Source: Parvibaculum sedimenti
GTDB lineage: Bacteria > Pseudomonadota > Alphaproteobacteria > Parvibaculales > Parvibaculaceae
DNA: 64,000 nucleotides
Reading direction: 5' to 3'
Assembly (NCBI RefSeq): GCF_009184905.1
Contig: NZ_WESC01000016.1
Location: 1 to 64,000 of the forward strand
The notes under the pieces were generated by a model. It saw nothing but the letters and a program-made list of their open reading frames with translations. It was not told the origin of the DNA and made no database searches. Shown in pieces: positions 41,821 through 50,144 of the stretch (positions are counted from its first letter, which is position 1; every line of letters begins with the position of its first letter). Both the position numbers and the translations under genes were made by a program.

Positions 41821-43815
41821 ATGGCGAAGGACGTAGGCGGCAAGCCGGCCCCGAAGCAGGACCAGCCCTGGATTTTCCGTACCTATGCGGGCCATTCGAC
41901 CGCCTCGGCTTCGAACGAGCTTTACCGCACCAATCTGGCCCGCGGGCAGACGGGCCTTTCCGTCGCCTTCGATCTGCCCACCCAGACCGGCTACGACAGC
42001 GACCATGTGCTCGCCAAGGGCGAGGTCGGCAAGGTCGGTGTGCCGATCAGCCATATCGGCGACATGCGGGATCTCTTCCACGACCTTCCGCTCGACCAGA
42101 TGAATACGTCGATGACCATCAATGCGACGGCGGCCTGGCTGCTGGCGCTTTACATCGCCGTGGCCGACGAGCAGGGGGCCGACCGCGCCAAGCTTCAAGG
42201 CACGGTGCAGAACGACATCATCAAGGAATATCTCTCGCGTGGCACGTATGTGTTCCCGCCCGAACCCTCGATGCGCCTCATCACGGACATCGTCTCCTAC
42301 ACCTATACGCAGGTGCCGAAGTGGAACCCCACCAACGTCTGCTCCTACCATCTGCAGGAAGCAGGTGCGACGCCGGTGCAGGAGCTTGCCTTCGCGCTCG
42401 CCAATGCCATTGCGCTGCTCGACCATGTGAAGGCGAGCGGGCAGGTGCCGCCGTCCGAGTTTCCGCAGGTCGTGGGCCGTATCTCCTTCTTCGTCAATGC
42501 GGGCGTGCGCTTCATCACCGAAATCGCGAAGATGCGAGCCTTCGTCGATCTCTGGGACGAAATTTGCCGTGAGCGCTATGGCGTCACCGACGAGAAGCTG
42601 CGCCGCTTCCGCTATGGCGTGCAGGTGAATTCGCTCGGCCTCACCGAGCAGCAGCCGGAAAACAACGTCTATCGCATCCTGATCGAGATGCTGGCCGTGA
42701 CGCTGTCGAAAAAGGCCCGCGCCCGCGCCGTGCAATTGCCCGCCTGGAACGAGGCGCTCGGCCTGCCGCGCCCCTGGGACCAGCAATGGTCGCTGCGCGC
42801 GCAGCAGATTCTCGCTTATGAGACGGACCTTCTTCAGTATCAGGACATTTTCGACGGCAGCCATGTCATGGACGCCAAGGTCGAGGCGCTGAAGGCGGAA
42901 GCGCGCGAGGAACTGAAGCGCATCGAAGACATGGGTGGCGCTATCGCGGCCATCGAAACCGCCTATATGAAGGAACAGCTCGTCGCCTCGAACTCGGCGC
43001 GGCTTGCCGCCATCGAGGCGGGCGAGCAGAAGGTCATCGGCGTCAACGCCTTTGTCGAGACGGCGCCGTCTCCGCTCGCGACCGGTGAAGGCTCGATCCT
43101 CACCGTCTCGCATGATGTCGAGGAGCACCAGATCGCCCGGCTCAAGGAATGGCGCCGCATGCGCGACAATGAGGCCGTGGAAGCTGCGCTCGCCGAACTT
43201 CGCCGGGCGGCGAAGGAAGGCCGCAACATCATGGAGCCCTCGATTGCCTGCGCGAAGGCCGGCGTCACCACGGGCGAATGGGGCACGGCGCTCCGCTCGA
43301 TCTTCGGCGAATACCGCGCGCCGACGGGCGTTTCCCGCGCCGTGCGCAACGACGCGCCGGAACTCGACCATGTGCGTGGCATGGTCGATGCTGTTTCGAA
43401 GAAGCTCGGCCGCCGCCTCAAGTTTCTTGTCGGCAAGCCAGGCCTCGACGGTCATTCGAATGGCGCCGAGCAGATCGCCGTCCGCGCACGCGACTGCGGC
43501 ATGGATGTCGTCTATGACGGCATCCGCCTCACGCCCGCTGAAATCGTGGAAGCCGCCCGGGAGGGCCGCGTCCATGTGCTCGGCCTGTCGATCCTGTCGG
43601 GCAGCCACATTCCGCTCGTCACTGAAGTCATGGCGCGGCTGAAGGGGGAGGGGATCAATATCCCCGTCGTCGTCGGCGGTATCATTCCGCAAGACGATGC
43701 CGAAAAGCTCCGCGCCGCGGGCGTCGCCGCCGTTTACACGCCCAAGGACTTCCAGATCACAGACATCATGGCCGATGTCGTGCAGCTGGTGGACGCGGAC
43801 GCCGACGCGGCGTAG
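41821..43815 (+). CDS. ecm: ethylmalonyl-CoA mutase (AdoCbl-dependent)
   Basis: Converts ethylmalonyl-CoA to methylsuccinyl-CoA. The 664-residue protein joins the mutase TIM barrel (YRTNLARGQTGLSVAFDLPTQTGYDSDH near 35-62, DQMNTSMTINATAAWLLALY near 93-112, PSMRLITDIVSYT near 150) and a C-terminal B12 domain with the base-off motif GLDGHSNGAEQ (Asp543, His545). Size and the contiguous ccr neighbourhood identify Ecm rather than methylmalonyl-CoA mutase (about 710) or isobutyryl-CoA mutase. Cofactor would come from the PduO gene. AAAGGCGAAG precedes ATG 41821. Confidence 0.95.
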   Translation: MAKDVGGKPAPKQDQPWIFRTYAGHSTASASNELYRTNLARGQTGLSVAFDLPTQTGYDSDHVLAKGEVGKVGVPISHIGDMRDLFHDLPLDQMNTSMTINATAAWLLALYIAVADEQGADRAKLQGTVQNDIIKEYLSRGTYVFPPEPSMRLITDIVSYTYTQVPKWNPTNVCSYHLQEAGATPVQELAFALANAIALLDHVKASGQVPPSEFPQVVGRISFFVNAGVRFITEIAKMRAFVDLWDEICRERYGVTDEKLRRFRYGVQVNSLGLTEQQPENNVYRILIEMLAVTLSKKARARAVQLPAWNEALGLPRPWDQQWSLRAQQILAYETDLLQYQDIFDGSHVMDAKVEALKAEAREELKRIEDMGGAIAAIETAYMKEQLVASNSARLAAIEAGEQKVIGVNAFVETAPSPLATGEGSILTVSHDVEEHQIARLKEWRRMRDNEAVEAALAELRRAAKEGRNIMEPSIACAKAGVTTGEWGTALRSIFGEYRAPTGVSRAVRNDAPELDHVRGMVDAVSKKLGRRLKFLVGKPGLDGHSNGAEQIAVRARDCGMDVVYDGIRLTPAEIVEAAREGRVHVLGLSILSGSHIPLVTEVMARLKGEGINIPVVVGGIIPQDDAEKLRAAGVAAVYTPKDFQITDIMADVVQLVDADADAA

Positions 43816-43846
43816 GTCTGCCGCCCCTCCTGCCCGGAAAGTTCCC

Positions 43847-44791
43847 ATGGGATATGCGTTGAGCCTTGTCCTGCCGATCTTCGGCGTGATCGGTCTGGGC
43901 TATATGGCCGTGCGGTTGCGTGTCCTGAGCGATGCGGCGATTGACGGGCTCGACGCCTATGTCTTCACCTTCGGCATTCCCTTTCTTCTGTTTCGCAATA
44001 TCGCGCGGACGGCGATGCCGGATGCGCTGCCCTGGGGCCTATGGCTTTCCTATTACGGCGCGATGCTCGGTGTCTGGCTCCTGGGTTCGCTCATCGCCCG
44101 CTATGCGCTGAAGAAGAATTTCGGCGAAGCGATCATCATCGGCTTCGGCGGCGGGCAGGGGAATGTCGCCATGCTCGGTATCCCGATCATCCTGACTGGC
44201 TTCGGAGATGCGGCGGGCGTGCCGCTCTTTCTGCTGCTTGCCTTTCACGGCCTCATTCTCATCACGACGGCGACCTTCCTGCTTGAAATGGCGCAACTGC
44301 CCGAAGGCCAGCAGGTGCCGGTCCGGCGCATCCTGATGAACGGGCTGATGGGGTCGCTGAAGAACCCGATCATCATCGGACTTGGCCTGGGTCTCATTTA
44401 TGGCCGCTTCGGCGTGCCATTGCCGGGCCCGGTCGACGCAACCGTCGAGATGATGAGCAAGACCGGTATTCCTTGTGCGCTTTTCGTACTCGGCGGAATG
44501 CTCACGCGCTATCACCTGCGAGCAGCCATCGCGACGGCCAGCATGACGGCGACGTTCAAGCTCGTCGTGCATCCGCTGTTGGTTTTCGTGATGACCGATT
44601 TCGTCTTCGGCCTGCCGCCGCTCTGGGTTGCGGTTGCAACGGTGCTGGCAGGTATGCCCACGGGCGTCTATTCGTCGATCCTTGCGGGCCGCTATCGCAT
44701 GGCGCCTGCCACGGCGTCGAGCGCCGTTCTGATCTCGACGGCGACAAGCGCGATCACGCTGACGCTTCTGCTCAACTACTTCAGGCCCTGA
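43847..44791 (+). CDS. AEC family transporter (auxin efflux carrier type)
   Basis: A 314-residue inner-membrane protein with about ten helices in two five-helix halves, family segments IFGVIGLGYMAVRLRVLSDAAIDGLDAYVFTFGIPFLLFRNIA at the start, and MLGIPIILTGFGDAAGVPLFLLLAFHGLIL and AVATVLAGMPTGVYSSILAGRYR later. AEC members carry small carboxylates such as malate, or auxin-like compounds. Located 31 bp after ecm in the same direction, so an organic-acid substrate of the ethylmalonyl-CoA pathway is a reasonable guess. Confidence 0.88.
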   Translation: MGYALSLVLPIFGVIGLGYMAVRLRVLSDAAIDGLDAYVFTFGIPFLLFRNIARTAMPDALPWGLWLSYYGAMLGVWLLGSLIARYALKKNFGEAIIIGFGGGQGNVAMLGIPIILTGFGDAAGVPLFLLLAFHGLILITTATFLLEMAQLPEGQQVPVRRILMNGLMGSLKNPIIIGLGLGLIYGRFGVPLPGPVDATVEMMSKTGIPCALFVLGGMLTRYHLRAAIATASMTATFKLVVHPLLVFVMTDFVFGLPPLWVAVATVLAGMPTGVYSSILAGRYRMAPATASSAVLISTATSAITLTLLLNYFRP

Positions 44792-44794
44792 CGC

Positions 44795-45820
44795 TCAGGC
44801 CGCGACCGTGGCCTCGCTGGTCGGCGCCTGCGGTTTCAGGCGGAAGGCTTGCGGGCGCACGAAGAAGAAGGCGAGCGGCGTATCCTTCACGATGCGATAG
44901 GCAAGAAGCGGCGTGCCGACTGCCATGACGATACAGGCGAGCGTGAGCAGATCGCCATTCGTGACGCCGAGCTTCAGCAGGGCGATGCGCGTCGCTGCCA
45001 TGGGCAGGAAGAAGGCGAGGAAGACATAGAGCGAGCGCGAACCGATATAGGTGAGCGGCGCGCCCCAGCCCCGTGCGACCAGCATCGCGACGAGCATCAG
45101 CGTCGCCGCGCCGCCGACATAGCCCGTCAGCAATTCCATCGCGCGGATGTCGACCGCGCCTGAAAAAACGATGATCCCCACCGCAACGAACATCGTCGCG
45201 CTTGCGCCAAGGGCTGCCGCCACATGCGTCCGCGCCCATTCCGCCATCTGGAAGATGTAAGGCGCGCCATAGACGCCTGAGACGAAGAAGATGAAGCGGT
45301 GCGCGAATTCGTCGGGGATAGTCCATCCTGTGTTGAGGTTCGAGAAATAGAGCGCCAGTGCGAGGCCGATGACGATGGGCTTCGCCACGTCGCGCAGGAG
45401 GCGCATCAGCACGAAGAAGATGCTCAGCGCATAGATGAACCAGAGCAGTCCGAAAGGCTCGAAGGGGATGAGCAGCAGATCCCTGTAGGTGACAGCCCAT
45501 TCGCTGTCATGCGGCAGTACGATCTTGAGCCCGATCTGGATGACGGACCAGAGCAGGTAGAAATAGACGAAGTGCAGCACCTTGCCGTCGATGAAGCTCC
45601 TGAGGTCGCTCCGCAGCGCGCGCATGGCGAAGAGCCCCGCGACGAGGAAGAAAAGCGGCATTCGGAAGGGAATGGTGAACTCGCAAAGGATGTTGAAGAG
45701 ATAAGGCACGTGGTTGAGCGCCACCGCGTCGTTATAGGTCGCGTGCTTCATCACCACGAGTGTCATTGTGAGACCCTTGGCGGCGTCGACCCAGTCGATA
45801 CGTGGCTTTGTGGCGGTCAT
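44795..45820 (-). CDS. membrane acyltransferase (Acyl_transf_3 family)
   Basis: A 341-residue polytopic protein with about ten helices and the family N terminus RIDWVDAAKGLTMTLVVMKHATYND, where the His after the first helix is the catalytic residue of this superfamily. FTIPFRMPLFFLVAGLFA and the Arg-rich loop SDLRSFIDGKVLHFVYFYLLW also match. Such enzymes O-acylate sugars of surface polysaccharides, glucans or antibiotics; the substrate is unknown. Convergent with the AEC gene (3 bp between stops). Confidence 0.88.
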   Translation of the reverse strand: MTATKPRIDWVDAAKGLTMTLVVMKHATYNDAVALNHVPYLFNILCEFTIPFRMPLFFLVAGLFAMRALRSDLRSFIDGKVLHFVYFYLLWSVIQIGLKIVLPHDSEWAVTYRDLLLIPFEPFGLLWFIYALSIFFVLMRLLRDVAKPIVIGLALALYFSNLNTGWTIPDEFAHRFIFFVSGVYGAPYIFQMAEWARTHVAAALGASATMFVAVGIIVFSGAVDIRAMELLTGYVGGAATLMLVAMLVARGWGAPLTYIGSRSLYVFLAFFLPMAATRIALLKLGVTNGDLLTLACIVMAVGTPLLAYRIVKDTPLAFFFVRPQAFRLKPQAPTSEATVAA

Positions 45821-45925
45821 TTACCATGCTCCCCGTGGTTCCCCGTCCCCGGATGGGACGCAGGCTGCGGCTTTCGAACCTTGGGAGCAGGAAGCGGGCC
45901 AGAGAGCGGCCGGAGGAGAGGGAGG

Positions 45926-46834
45926 CTAGATACCGGCGAGACGGTGCACTTCGGCGGGCGTGATGCCATGGGCCCGCAATTCGCGGAGCCCCATATCCTT
46001 GGCGCTCTTGGAAAGGCGGCGGCCCGTCTCGTCGCGCACCAGCGGGTGATGGCGATAACGCGGCTCGGGCAGGCCGAGCAGCACTTGCAGGATGCGATGA
46101 ACATAGGTTGCGGGGAAGAGATCCTGCCCGCGCGTGACGCAGGTAACGCCCTGAATGGCGTCATCCACGGTGACGGCGAGATGATAGCTCGTCGGCACAT
46201 CCTTTCGCGCAATGACGACATCGCCGAAGAGCATGGGGTCGATGGGGAGCCGTCCGTGCTGGCCGCGGGGCCCGCCCGCTTCTTCGAGGAAGGTGAGGGG
46301 ACCGCCTGCCTTTTCCTCGGCCAGCGCAAGGGCCTTTTCCATGTCGAGCCGCCATGCATAGGAGCGGCCTTCCCACATCAGACGATTGAGCTCGGCGGGG
46401 TCGATATCCTTGTAAAGGCCGGGATAGACCGGCGCGCCATCGGGATCGACCGGCCAGCGCGCATGGCCGATGCCGGAGGCCTCAATGGCGTCGTGGATTT
46501 CCTTGCGCGTCGCGAAGCAGGGATAGACGACTTTCATGTCGCGCAGGCGTTTCAGCGCCGCTTCGTAATCGTCGAAATGCTCCGACTGGCGGCGCACCGG
46601 GCGCTCCCAGTCGAGGCCGAGCCATGCGAGGTCTTCATAGATGCCTTGCTCATATTCGGGGCGGCAGCGGCCGACATCTATGTCTTCGATGCGGAGCAGG
46701 AAGCGCCCGCCGAGCGACTTCGCGGTCTCATAGGCGAAGATCGCCGAATAGGCATGGCCAAGATGCAGCCAGCCATTGGGGCTCGGCGCAAAGCGGATGA
46801 CGTCACGCTTCTTCTCTCCACCGTCGAGCGCCAT
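45926..46834 (-). CDS. gluQ: glutamyl-Q tRNA(Asp) synthetase
   Basis: Attaches glutamate to queuosine 34 of tRNA-Asp. The 302-residue protein resembles the catalytic half of GluRS: RFAPSPNGWLHLGHAYSAIF (HIGH-like motif HLGH), RIEDIDVGRCRPEYEQGIYEDLAWLGLDWERP, and VTRGQDLFPATYVHRILQVLLGL; the KMSKS-like site is RRLSKSAKD. No anticodon-binding domain follows, which separates it from true GluRS. Divergent from the esterase gene. Confidence 0.94.
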   Translation of the reverse strand: MALDGGEKKRDVIRFAPSPNGWLHLGHAYSAIFAYETAKSLGGRFLLRIEDIDVGRCRPEYEQGIYEDLAWLGLDWERPVRRQSEHFDDYEAALKRLRDMKVVYPCFATRKEIHDAIEASGIGHARWPVDPDGAPVYPGLYKDIDPAELNRLMWEGRSYAWRLDMEKALALAEEKAGGPLTFLEEAGGPRGQHGRLPIDPMLFGDVVIARKDVPTSYHLAVTVDDAIQGVTCVTRGQDLFPATYVHRILQVLLGLPEPRYRHHPLVRDETGRRLSKSAKDMGLRELRAHGITPAEVHRLAGI

Positions 46835-46907
46835 TGAAAGCTCCGTTTCCCGGCCTACACTCGGCCCTCCTTATAGACGAAGTGCGCGACGCGAACGAGG
46901 ATCGGGA

Positions 46908-47561
46908 ATGGCGATATTGACGGGACCTTCGGTGACGGCGGCAAGCGGCAAGGCGGAACAGCTCGTGATCCTCGCGCATGGGTATGGCGCGGACGGCAAC
47001 GATCTCATCGGCCTTGCGCCCTATTGGCAGAAGCTCATGCCCAATGCTGCCTTCGTCGCGCCCAATGCGCCGGAGCGTTGCGATGTCGGCTTTGGCTATC
47101 AGTGGTTTCCGATTTCGCGGCTCGATCCGGACGAGATCATGCGCGGCATTCTCGGCGCGGCGCCGATTTTCGACCGCTTCATCGACGAGGAGCTTGAGCG
47201 CCGCGGGCTCGACGAGTCGCAGCTCGCGCTGGTGGGTTTCAGCCAGGGTACGATGATGTCGCTTCATGTCGGGCTCCGGCGCCGGAAAGCGCCCGTCGCA
47301 ATCCTTGGCTATTCGGGCGCACTTGCGGGCGGGGAGAGGCTCGAAGCTGAAATGACCTGCCGTCCGCCGGTTTTCCTCATCCACGGTGACATGGACGATT
47401 TGCTGCCCGTCTCGCGCATGTATGACGCGGCCGAGACGCTGGGCGCGGCGGGGCTTTCCGTCCGCTGGCATGTCTCGCGCGGGCTTGGCCACGGCATCGA
47501 CCCCGAAGGTCTCGAACTCGGCGGGCAGTTTCTCAAAGATGCCTTTGCTGCGGCGGTTTGA
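46908..47561 (+). CDS. phospholipase/carboxylesterase family hydrolase
   Basis: A 217-residue cytoplasmic alpha/beta hydrolase of the YpfH/acyl-protein thioesterase-like family. Nucleophile Ser in LVGFSQGTMMSLHVGL near 112, Asp in FLIHGDMDDLLPVSRM near 160, His in RGLGHGIDPEGLELG near 195. ATG 46908 gives the usual short N terminus. Likely a short-chain carboxylesterase; substrate unknown. Confidence 0.88.
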   Translation: MAILTGPSVTAASGKAEQLVILAHGYGADGNDLIGLAPYWQKLMPNAAFVAPNAPERCDVGFGYQWFPISRLDPDEIMRGILGAAPIFDRFIDEELERRGLDESQLALVGFSQGTMMSLHVGLRRRKAPVAILGYSGALAGGERLEAEMTCRPPVFLIHGDMDDLLPVSRMYDAAETLGAAGLSVRWHVSRGLGHGIDPEGLELGGQFLKDAFAAAV

Positions 47562-47585
47562 GGTTTCGGGAATAGCTCAAGTGGC

Positions 47586-47613
47586 TTCACAAAGCCGTTG
47601 CACTAGATATAGT
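47586..47613 (+). promoter_or_regulatory. candidate promoter of the HNH gene
   Basis: TTCACA (47586-47591), 16-bp spacer, TATAGT (47608-47613); each hexamer is 5 of 6 to consensus. It would start transcription about 55 bp before the GTG at 47676. Confidence 0.45.
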
Positions 47614-47675
47614 AAGGTTAGTGACAATTCGGGACGCAGTCCTTGTCTGGACCGATGCGATCCCAGGAGGGCAGC

Positions 47676-48236
47676 GTGCACGGTTCGTTTGCCAATCCGG
47701 ATAGTTGTCCGGCCCTGGTGCTGAATGCGGATTACAGGCCGCTCAGCTATTACCCTCTCTCGCTCTGGTCCTGGCAGGACACGATCAAGGCGGTCTTCAT
47801 GGACCGCGTGAATATCGTGTCGAGCTACGAGACATATGTCCGTTCGCCGAGCTTCGAGATGCAGCTGCCGAGCGTCGTCTCGCTCAAATCCTATGTGAAG
47901 CCCGCGCGCTACCCTGCCTTCACGCGCTTCAACCTCTTCCTGCGCGACCGCTTCTCCTGCCAATATTGCGGACACCGCCATGATCTCACCTTCGATCATG
48001 TGATCCCGCGCTCGCGCGGCGGGCAGACGACGTGGGAAAATGTGGTCGCCGCCTGCGCGCCCTGCAATCTCAGGAAGGGCGGGCTCATGCCCGCGCAGGC
48101 CGAGATGTTCCCGATGCAGAAGCCCTATCGGCCGAGCGTCACCGATCTGCACAAGAACGGGCGGCACTTCCCGCCGAACTATCTGCATGAGAGCTGGCAG
48201 GACTATCTTTACTGGGATAGCGAGCTGGAGCCGTGA
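47676..48236 (+). CDS. HNH endonuclease family protein
   Basis: A 186-residue protein of the widespread chromosomal HNH family beginning ALVLNADYRPLSYYPLSLWSWQDTIKAVF. The HNH finger holds C-x2-C (Cys95, Cys98: FSCQYCGHRHDLTFDHVIPRSRGG), the catalytic His108, Asn122 and a second C-x2-C (127, 130). Unlike phage or restriction HNH enzymes, this family is vertically inherited in proteobacteria; function unknown. GTG 47676 is preferred because AGGAGG ends five bases before it; in-frame ATG 47655 and TTG 47643 are alternatives. Confidence 0.88.
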   Translation: MHGSFANPDSCPALVLNADYRPLSYYPLSLWSWQDTIKAVFMDRVNIVSSYETYVRSPSFEMQLPSVVSLKSYVKPARYPAFTRFNLFLRDRFSCQYCGHRHDLTFDHVIPRSRGGQTTWENVVAACAPCNLRKGGLMPAQAEMFPMQKPYRPSVTDLHKNGRHFPPNYLHESWQDYLYWDSELEP

Positions 48237-48293
48237 TTCCATTGATGCGGGGCGCTTGCGCCGCATGACTCAATATAGTCGAAAGAAGAGAGA

Positions 48294-48956
48294 ATGCTGC
48301 AGGACTGGTCGGCGGTGGACCGCTATTTCGCCGACAGGCTCGCGCCGTCCGACGACATCCTCGAAAGCGTCCTTGCCGCGAATGCGGCGGCCGGTCTTCC
48401 GCCGCATGACGTTTCCCCTCTGCAGGGGCGCTTCCTCGAACTCCTCGTTCGTCTGACGCATGCGAGCCGTGTTCTCGAAATCGGGACGCTGGGCGGCTAT
48501 TCGACGATCTGGATGGCACGGGGGCTATCGGACGGCGGCCGCATCGTTACGCTGGAAGCGGACGAAAAGCATGCGACGGTTGCACGCGCCAATTTCGAAG
48601 TTGCAGGCCTGTCGAATCGCATCGACCTTCGCGTGGGGCCGGCACTTTCGACCTTGCCCGCGCTCGAAGGCGCAAAGCAGGGGCCGTTCGATCTCGTTTT
48701 CATCGATGCCGACAAGCCGTCCAATCCCGACTATCTCGCATGGGCGCTGAAGCTCACGCATCCGGGAAGCCTGATCATCGGCGATAATGTGGTTCGCGAC
48801 GGCGCCGTGATCGACGCGCAGAGCACCGATCCGCGTGTCCAGGGCGTGCGCCGCTTCACGGATCTGCTTGCGGAGGAGCCGCGGCTCGTCGCGACCGCCC
48901 TGCAGACGGTGGGCTCCAAGGGATGGGATGGATTTGCGATGGCGCTCGTCGTCTGA
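48294..48956 (+). CDS. class I O-methyltransferase (caffeoyl-CoA OMT-like)
   Basis: A 220-residue SAM-dependent methyltransferase of the Methyltransf_3 (COMT/caffeoyl-CoA) family: motif I VLEIGTLGGYSTIWMARGL near 62-80, EADEKHATVARANFEVAGL near 90-108, and FDLVFIDADKPSNPDYLAWAL near 133-153, whose Asp residues bind a divalent metal. Acts on small catechol-like molecules; substrate unknown. AAGAAGAG precedes the ATG. Convergent with the coq7-like gene (5 bp between stops). Confidence 0.9.
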   Translation: MLQDWSAVDRYFADRLAPSDDILESVLAANAAAGLPPHDVSPLQGRFLELLVRLTHASRVLEIGTLGGYSTIWMARGLSDGGRIVTLEADEKHATVARANFEVAGLSNRIDLRVGPALSTLPALEGAKQGPFDLVFIDADKPSNPDYLAWALKLTHPGSLIIGDNVVRDGAVIDAQSTDPRVQGVRRFTDLLAEEPRLVATALQTVGSKGWDGFAMALVV

Positions 48957-48961
48957 GCCGC

Positions 48962-49558
48962 TCAAACCTTCTCCGACAGCCTGATCGCCAGTCGGCAACC
49001 GGCGCCGATGAGGCCGGAAAGAAGCGCATAGGCAGGCGCTTCCTTTGCGCCTTTCTCGATCGCTTCGTCGCGATGCTGCACTTCCTCAAGGCGAAAACGC
49101 TCGATCGTGTCGATGAGGTCTTTCTCGTCGGCATTCATGGTTTCGAGCTTCGCGATCTGGTTCCTGTAGTGTTCGTCGATCACGGTCTCGACGGCTTCCG
49201 TGCAGGCATGGGCGGCTTTCTCGCCCATGAGCGCCGTGGCCGCACCGAGCGCGAAGCCCGCCACATGCCAGATAGGCGCGAAGGCTGTGGGCCTTACCCC
49301 GCGCTCATTGATGAGGTCGTTGAAGCGGGCGAGGTGGACTTCCTCCTCCTTCTCCATGCGTGTCAGGGACTCCACTGTCTCCTGCTTGTTGGGAAGATAT
49401 TTGAAGACGGCGAGCTGGCCCGAATAGATGCGCACCGCGCCATATTCGCCCGCATGATCGACGCGAACGATTTCCTCAATCGTTTTGCTTATCGACCGGC
49501 CGGGCTGCGCGCTGCGGGGTGTGGGTTTCGGCTTTCTCTCGGGCTGTCTCGGCATCAT
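48962..49558 (-). CDS. coq7: COQ7-type demethoxyubiquinone hydroxylase
   Basis: Di-iron monooxygenase that hydroxylates demethoxyubiquinone (C6) in ubiquinone synthesis. The 198-residue protein shows all ligands: Glu38 (VDHAGEYGA), Glu72-x-x-His75 (EKEEEVHL), Glu124 (TEAVETVIDEHY) and Glu159-x-x-His162 (RLEEVQHRDEA). The N-terminal Lys/Pro-rich 20 residues are variable. The ATG overlaps the dsbB stop (ATGA), so both are co-translated. A COQ4 homologue is encoded at 62.2 kb. Confidence 0.93.
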   Translation of the reverse strand: MMPRQPERKPKPTPRSAQPGRSISKTIEEIVRVDHAGEYGAVRIYSGQLAVFKYLPNKQETVESLTRMEKEEEVHLARFNDLINERGVRPTAFAPIWHVAGFALGAATALMGEKAAHACTEAVETVIDEHYRNQIAKLETMNADEKDLIDTIERFRLEEVQHRDEAIEKGAKEAPAYALLSGLIGAGCRLAIRLSEKV

Positions 49559-50085
49559 TCCATTCCATGCGCTTCGCGCTCATAGCGCAGCACGGGGAGT
49601 GCCGAAAGCGCAAAGAGGGCGAGCGAGATGAAGAAATTGAATCCCGCCAGCGAGATGCCGAAAAGCGTCCAGGCCGCCTTGTCGCATTGGGGCGCGCGGG
49701 TGCCGCCCTGAATCTGCGCCTGCAGATCGGCAAGCGAGTTCGCGACGAGGCCGCTCGACGTGCAGTCCGAAGGGCCTGCCCACCACTTGTATTCGACGCC
49801 CGCGTGATAGCCCGAAATGCCCGCGCCAATCGCGAAGGCCGCCGCGCAGAGGCCAAGCAGCACGACCGGCCCGATGCCGAGATTGGCCTCGCGCGAAAGG
49901 ACCCCTGCACAGAGCGCCGCGCCGATGGCGAAGACATAGGGAATGCGCTCGATCAGACAGAGATGGCAGGGCTGATAGCCGAGCGCATATTGAAAGAAAT
50001 AGGCCCCGCCCAGCGTTGCGACGCTGACGGCGAGAACGATCCAGGGGATGGTGAGCGGCGGAATACGGTCAAGCATGGGGCGCAT
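49555..50085 (-). CDS. dsbB: disulfide bond formation protein B
   Basis: Inner-membrane quinone reductase re-oxidising DsbA. From ATG 50085 it has 176 residues, four helices, the first redox pair in YQPCHLCLIERIPY (Cys40, Cys43) and the second periplasmic pair in GPSDCTSSG and RAPQCDKAAW. An ATG at 50076 is possible; the upstream codons of the open frame are unconserved. Sharing an operon with coq7 links quinone supply to a quinone user, perhaps by chance. Confidence 0.92.
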   Translation of the reverse strand: MRPMLDRIPPLTIPWIVLAVSVATLGGAYFFQYALGYQPCHLCLIERIPYVFAIGAALCAGVLSREANLGIGPVVLLGLCAAAFAIGAGISGYHAGVEYKWWAGPSDCTSSGLVANSLADLQAQIQGGTRAPQCDKAAWTLFGISLAGFNFFISLALFALSALPVLRYEREAHGME

Positions 50086-50144
50086 TGAACCACGGCTTGG
50101 GACGAAGGACGAGAGGCTTTCCGCCGCATGGAAGCGGCGCAGCA

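Noticed and set aside
41788-43848. 686-residue open frame antisense to ecm
   Set aside because: It mirrors the ecm gene, has a His/Arg/Asp-rich composition typical of the complement of GC-rich codons, and matches no family I know.
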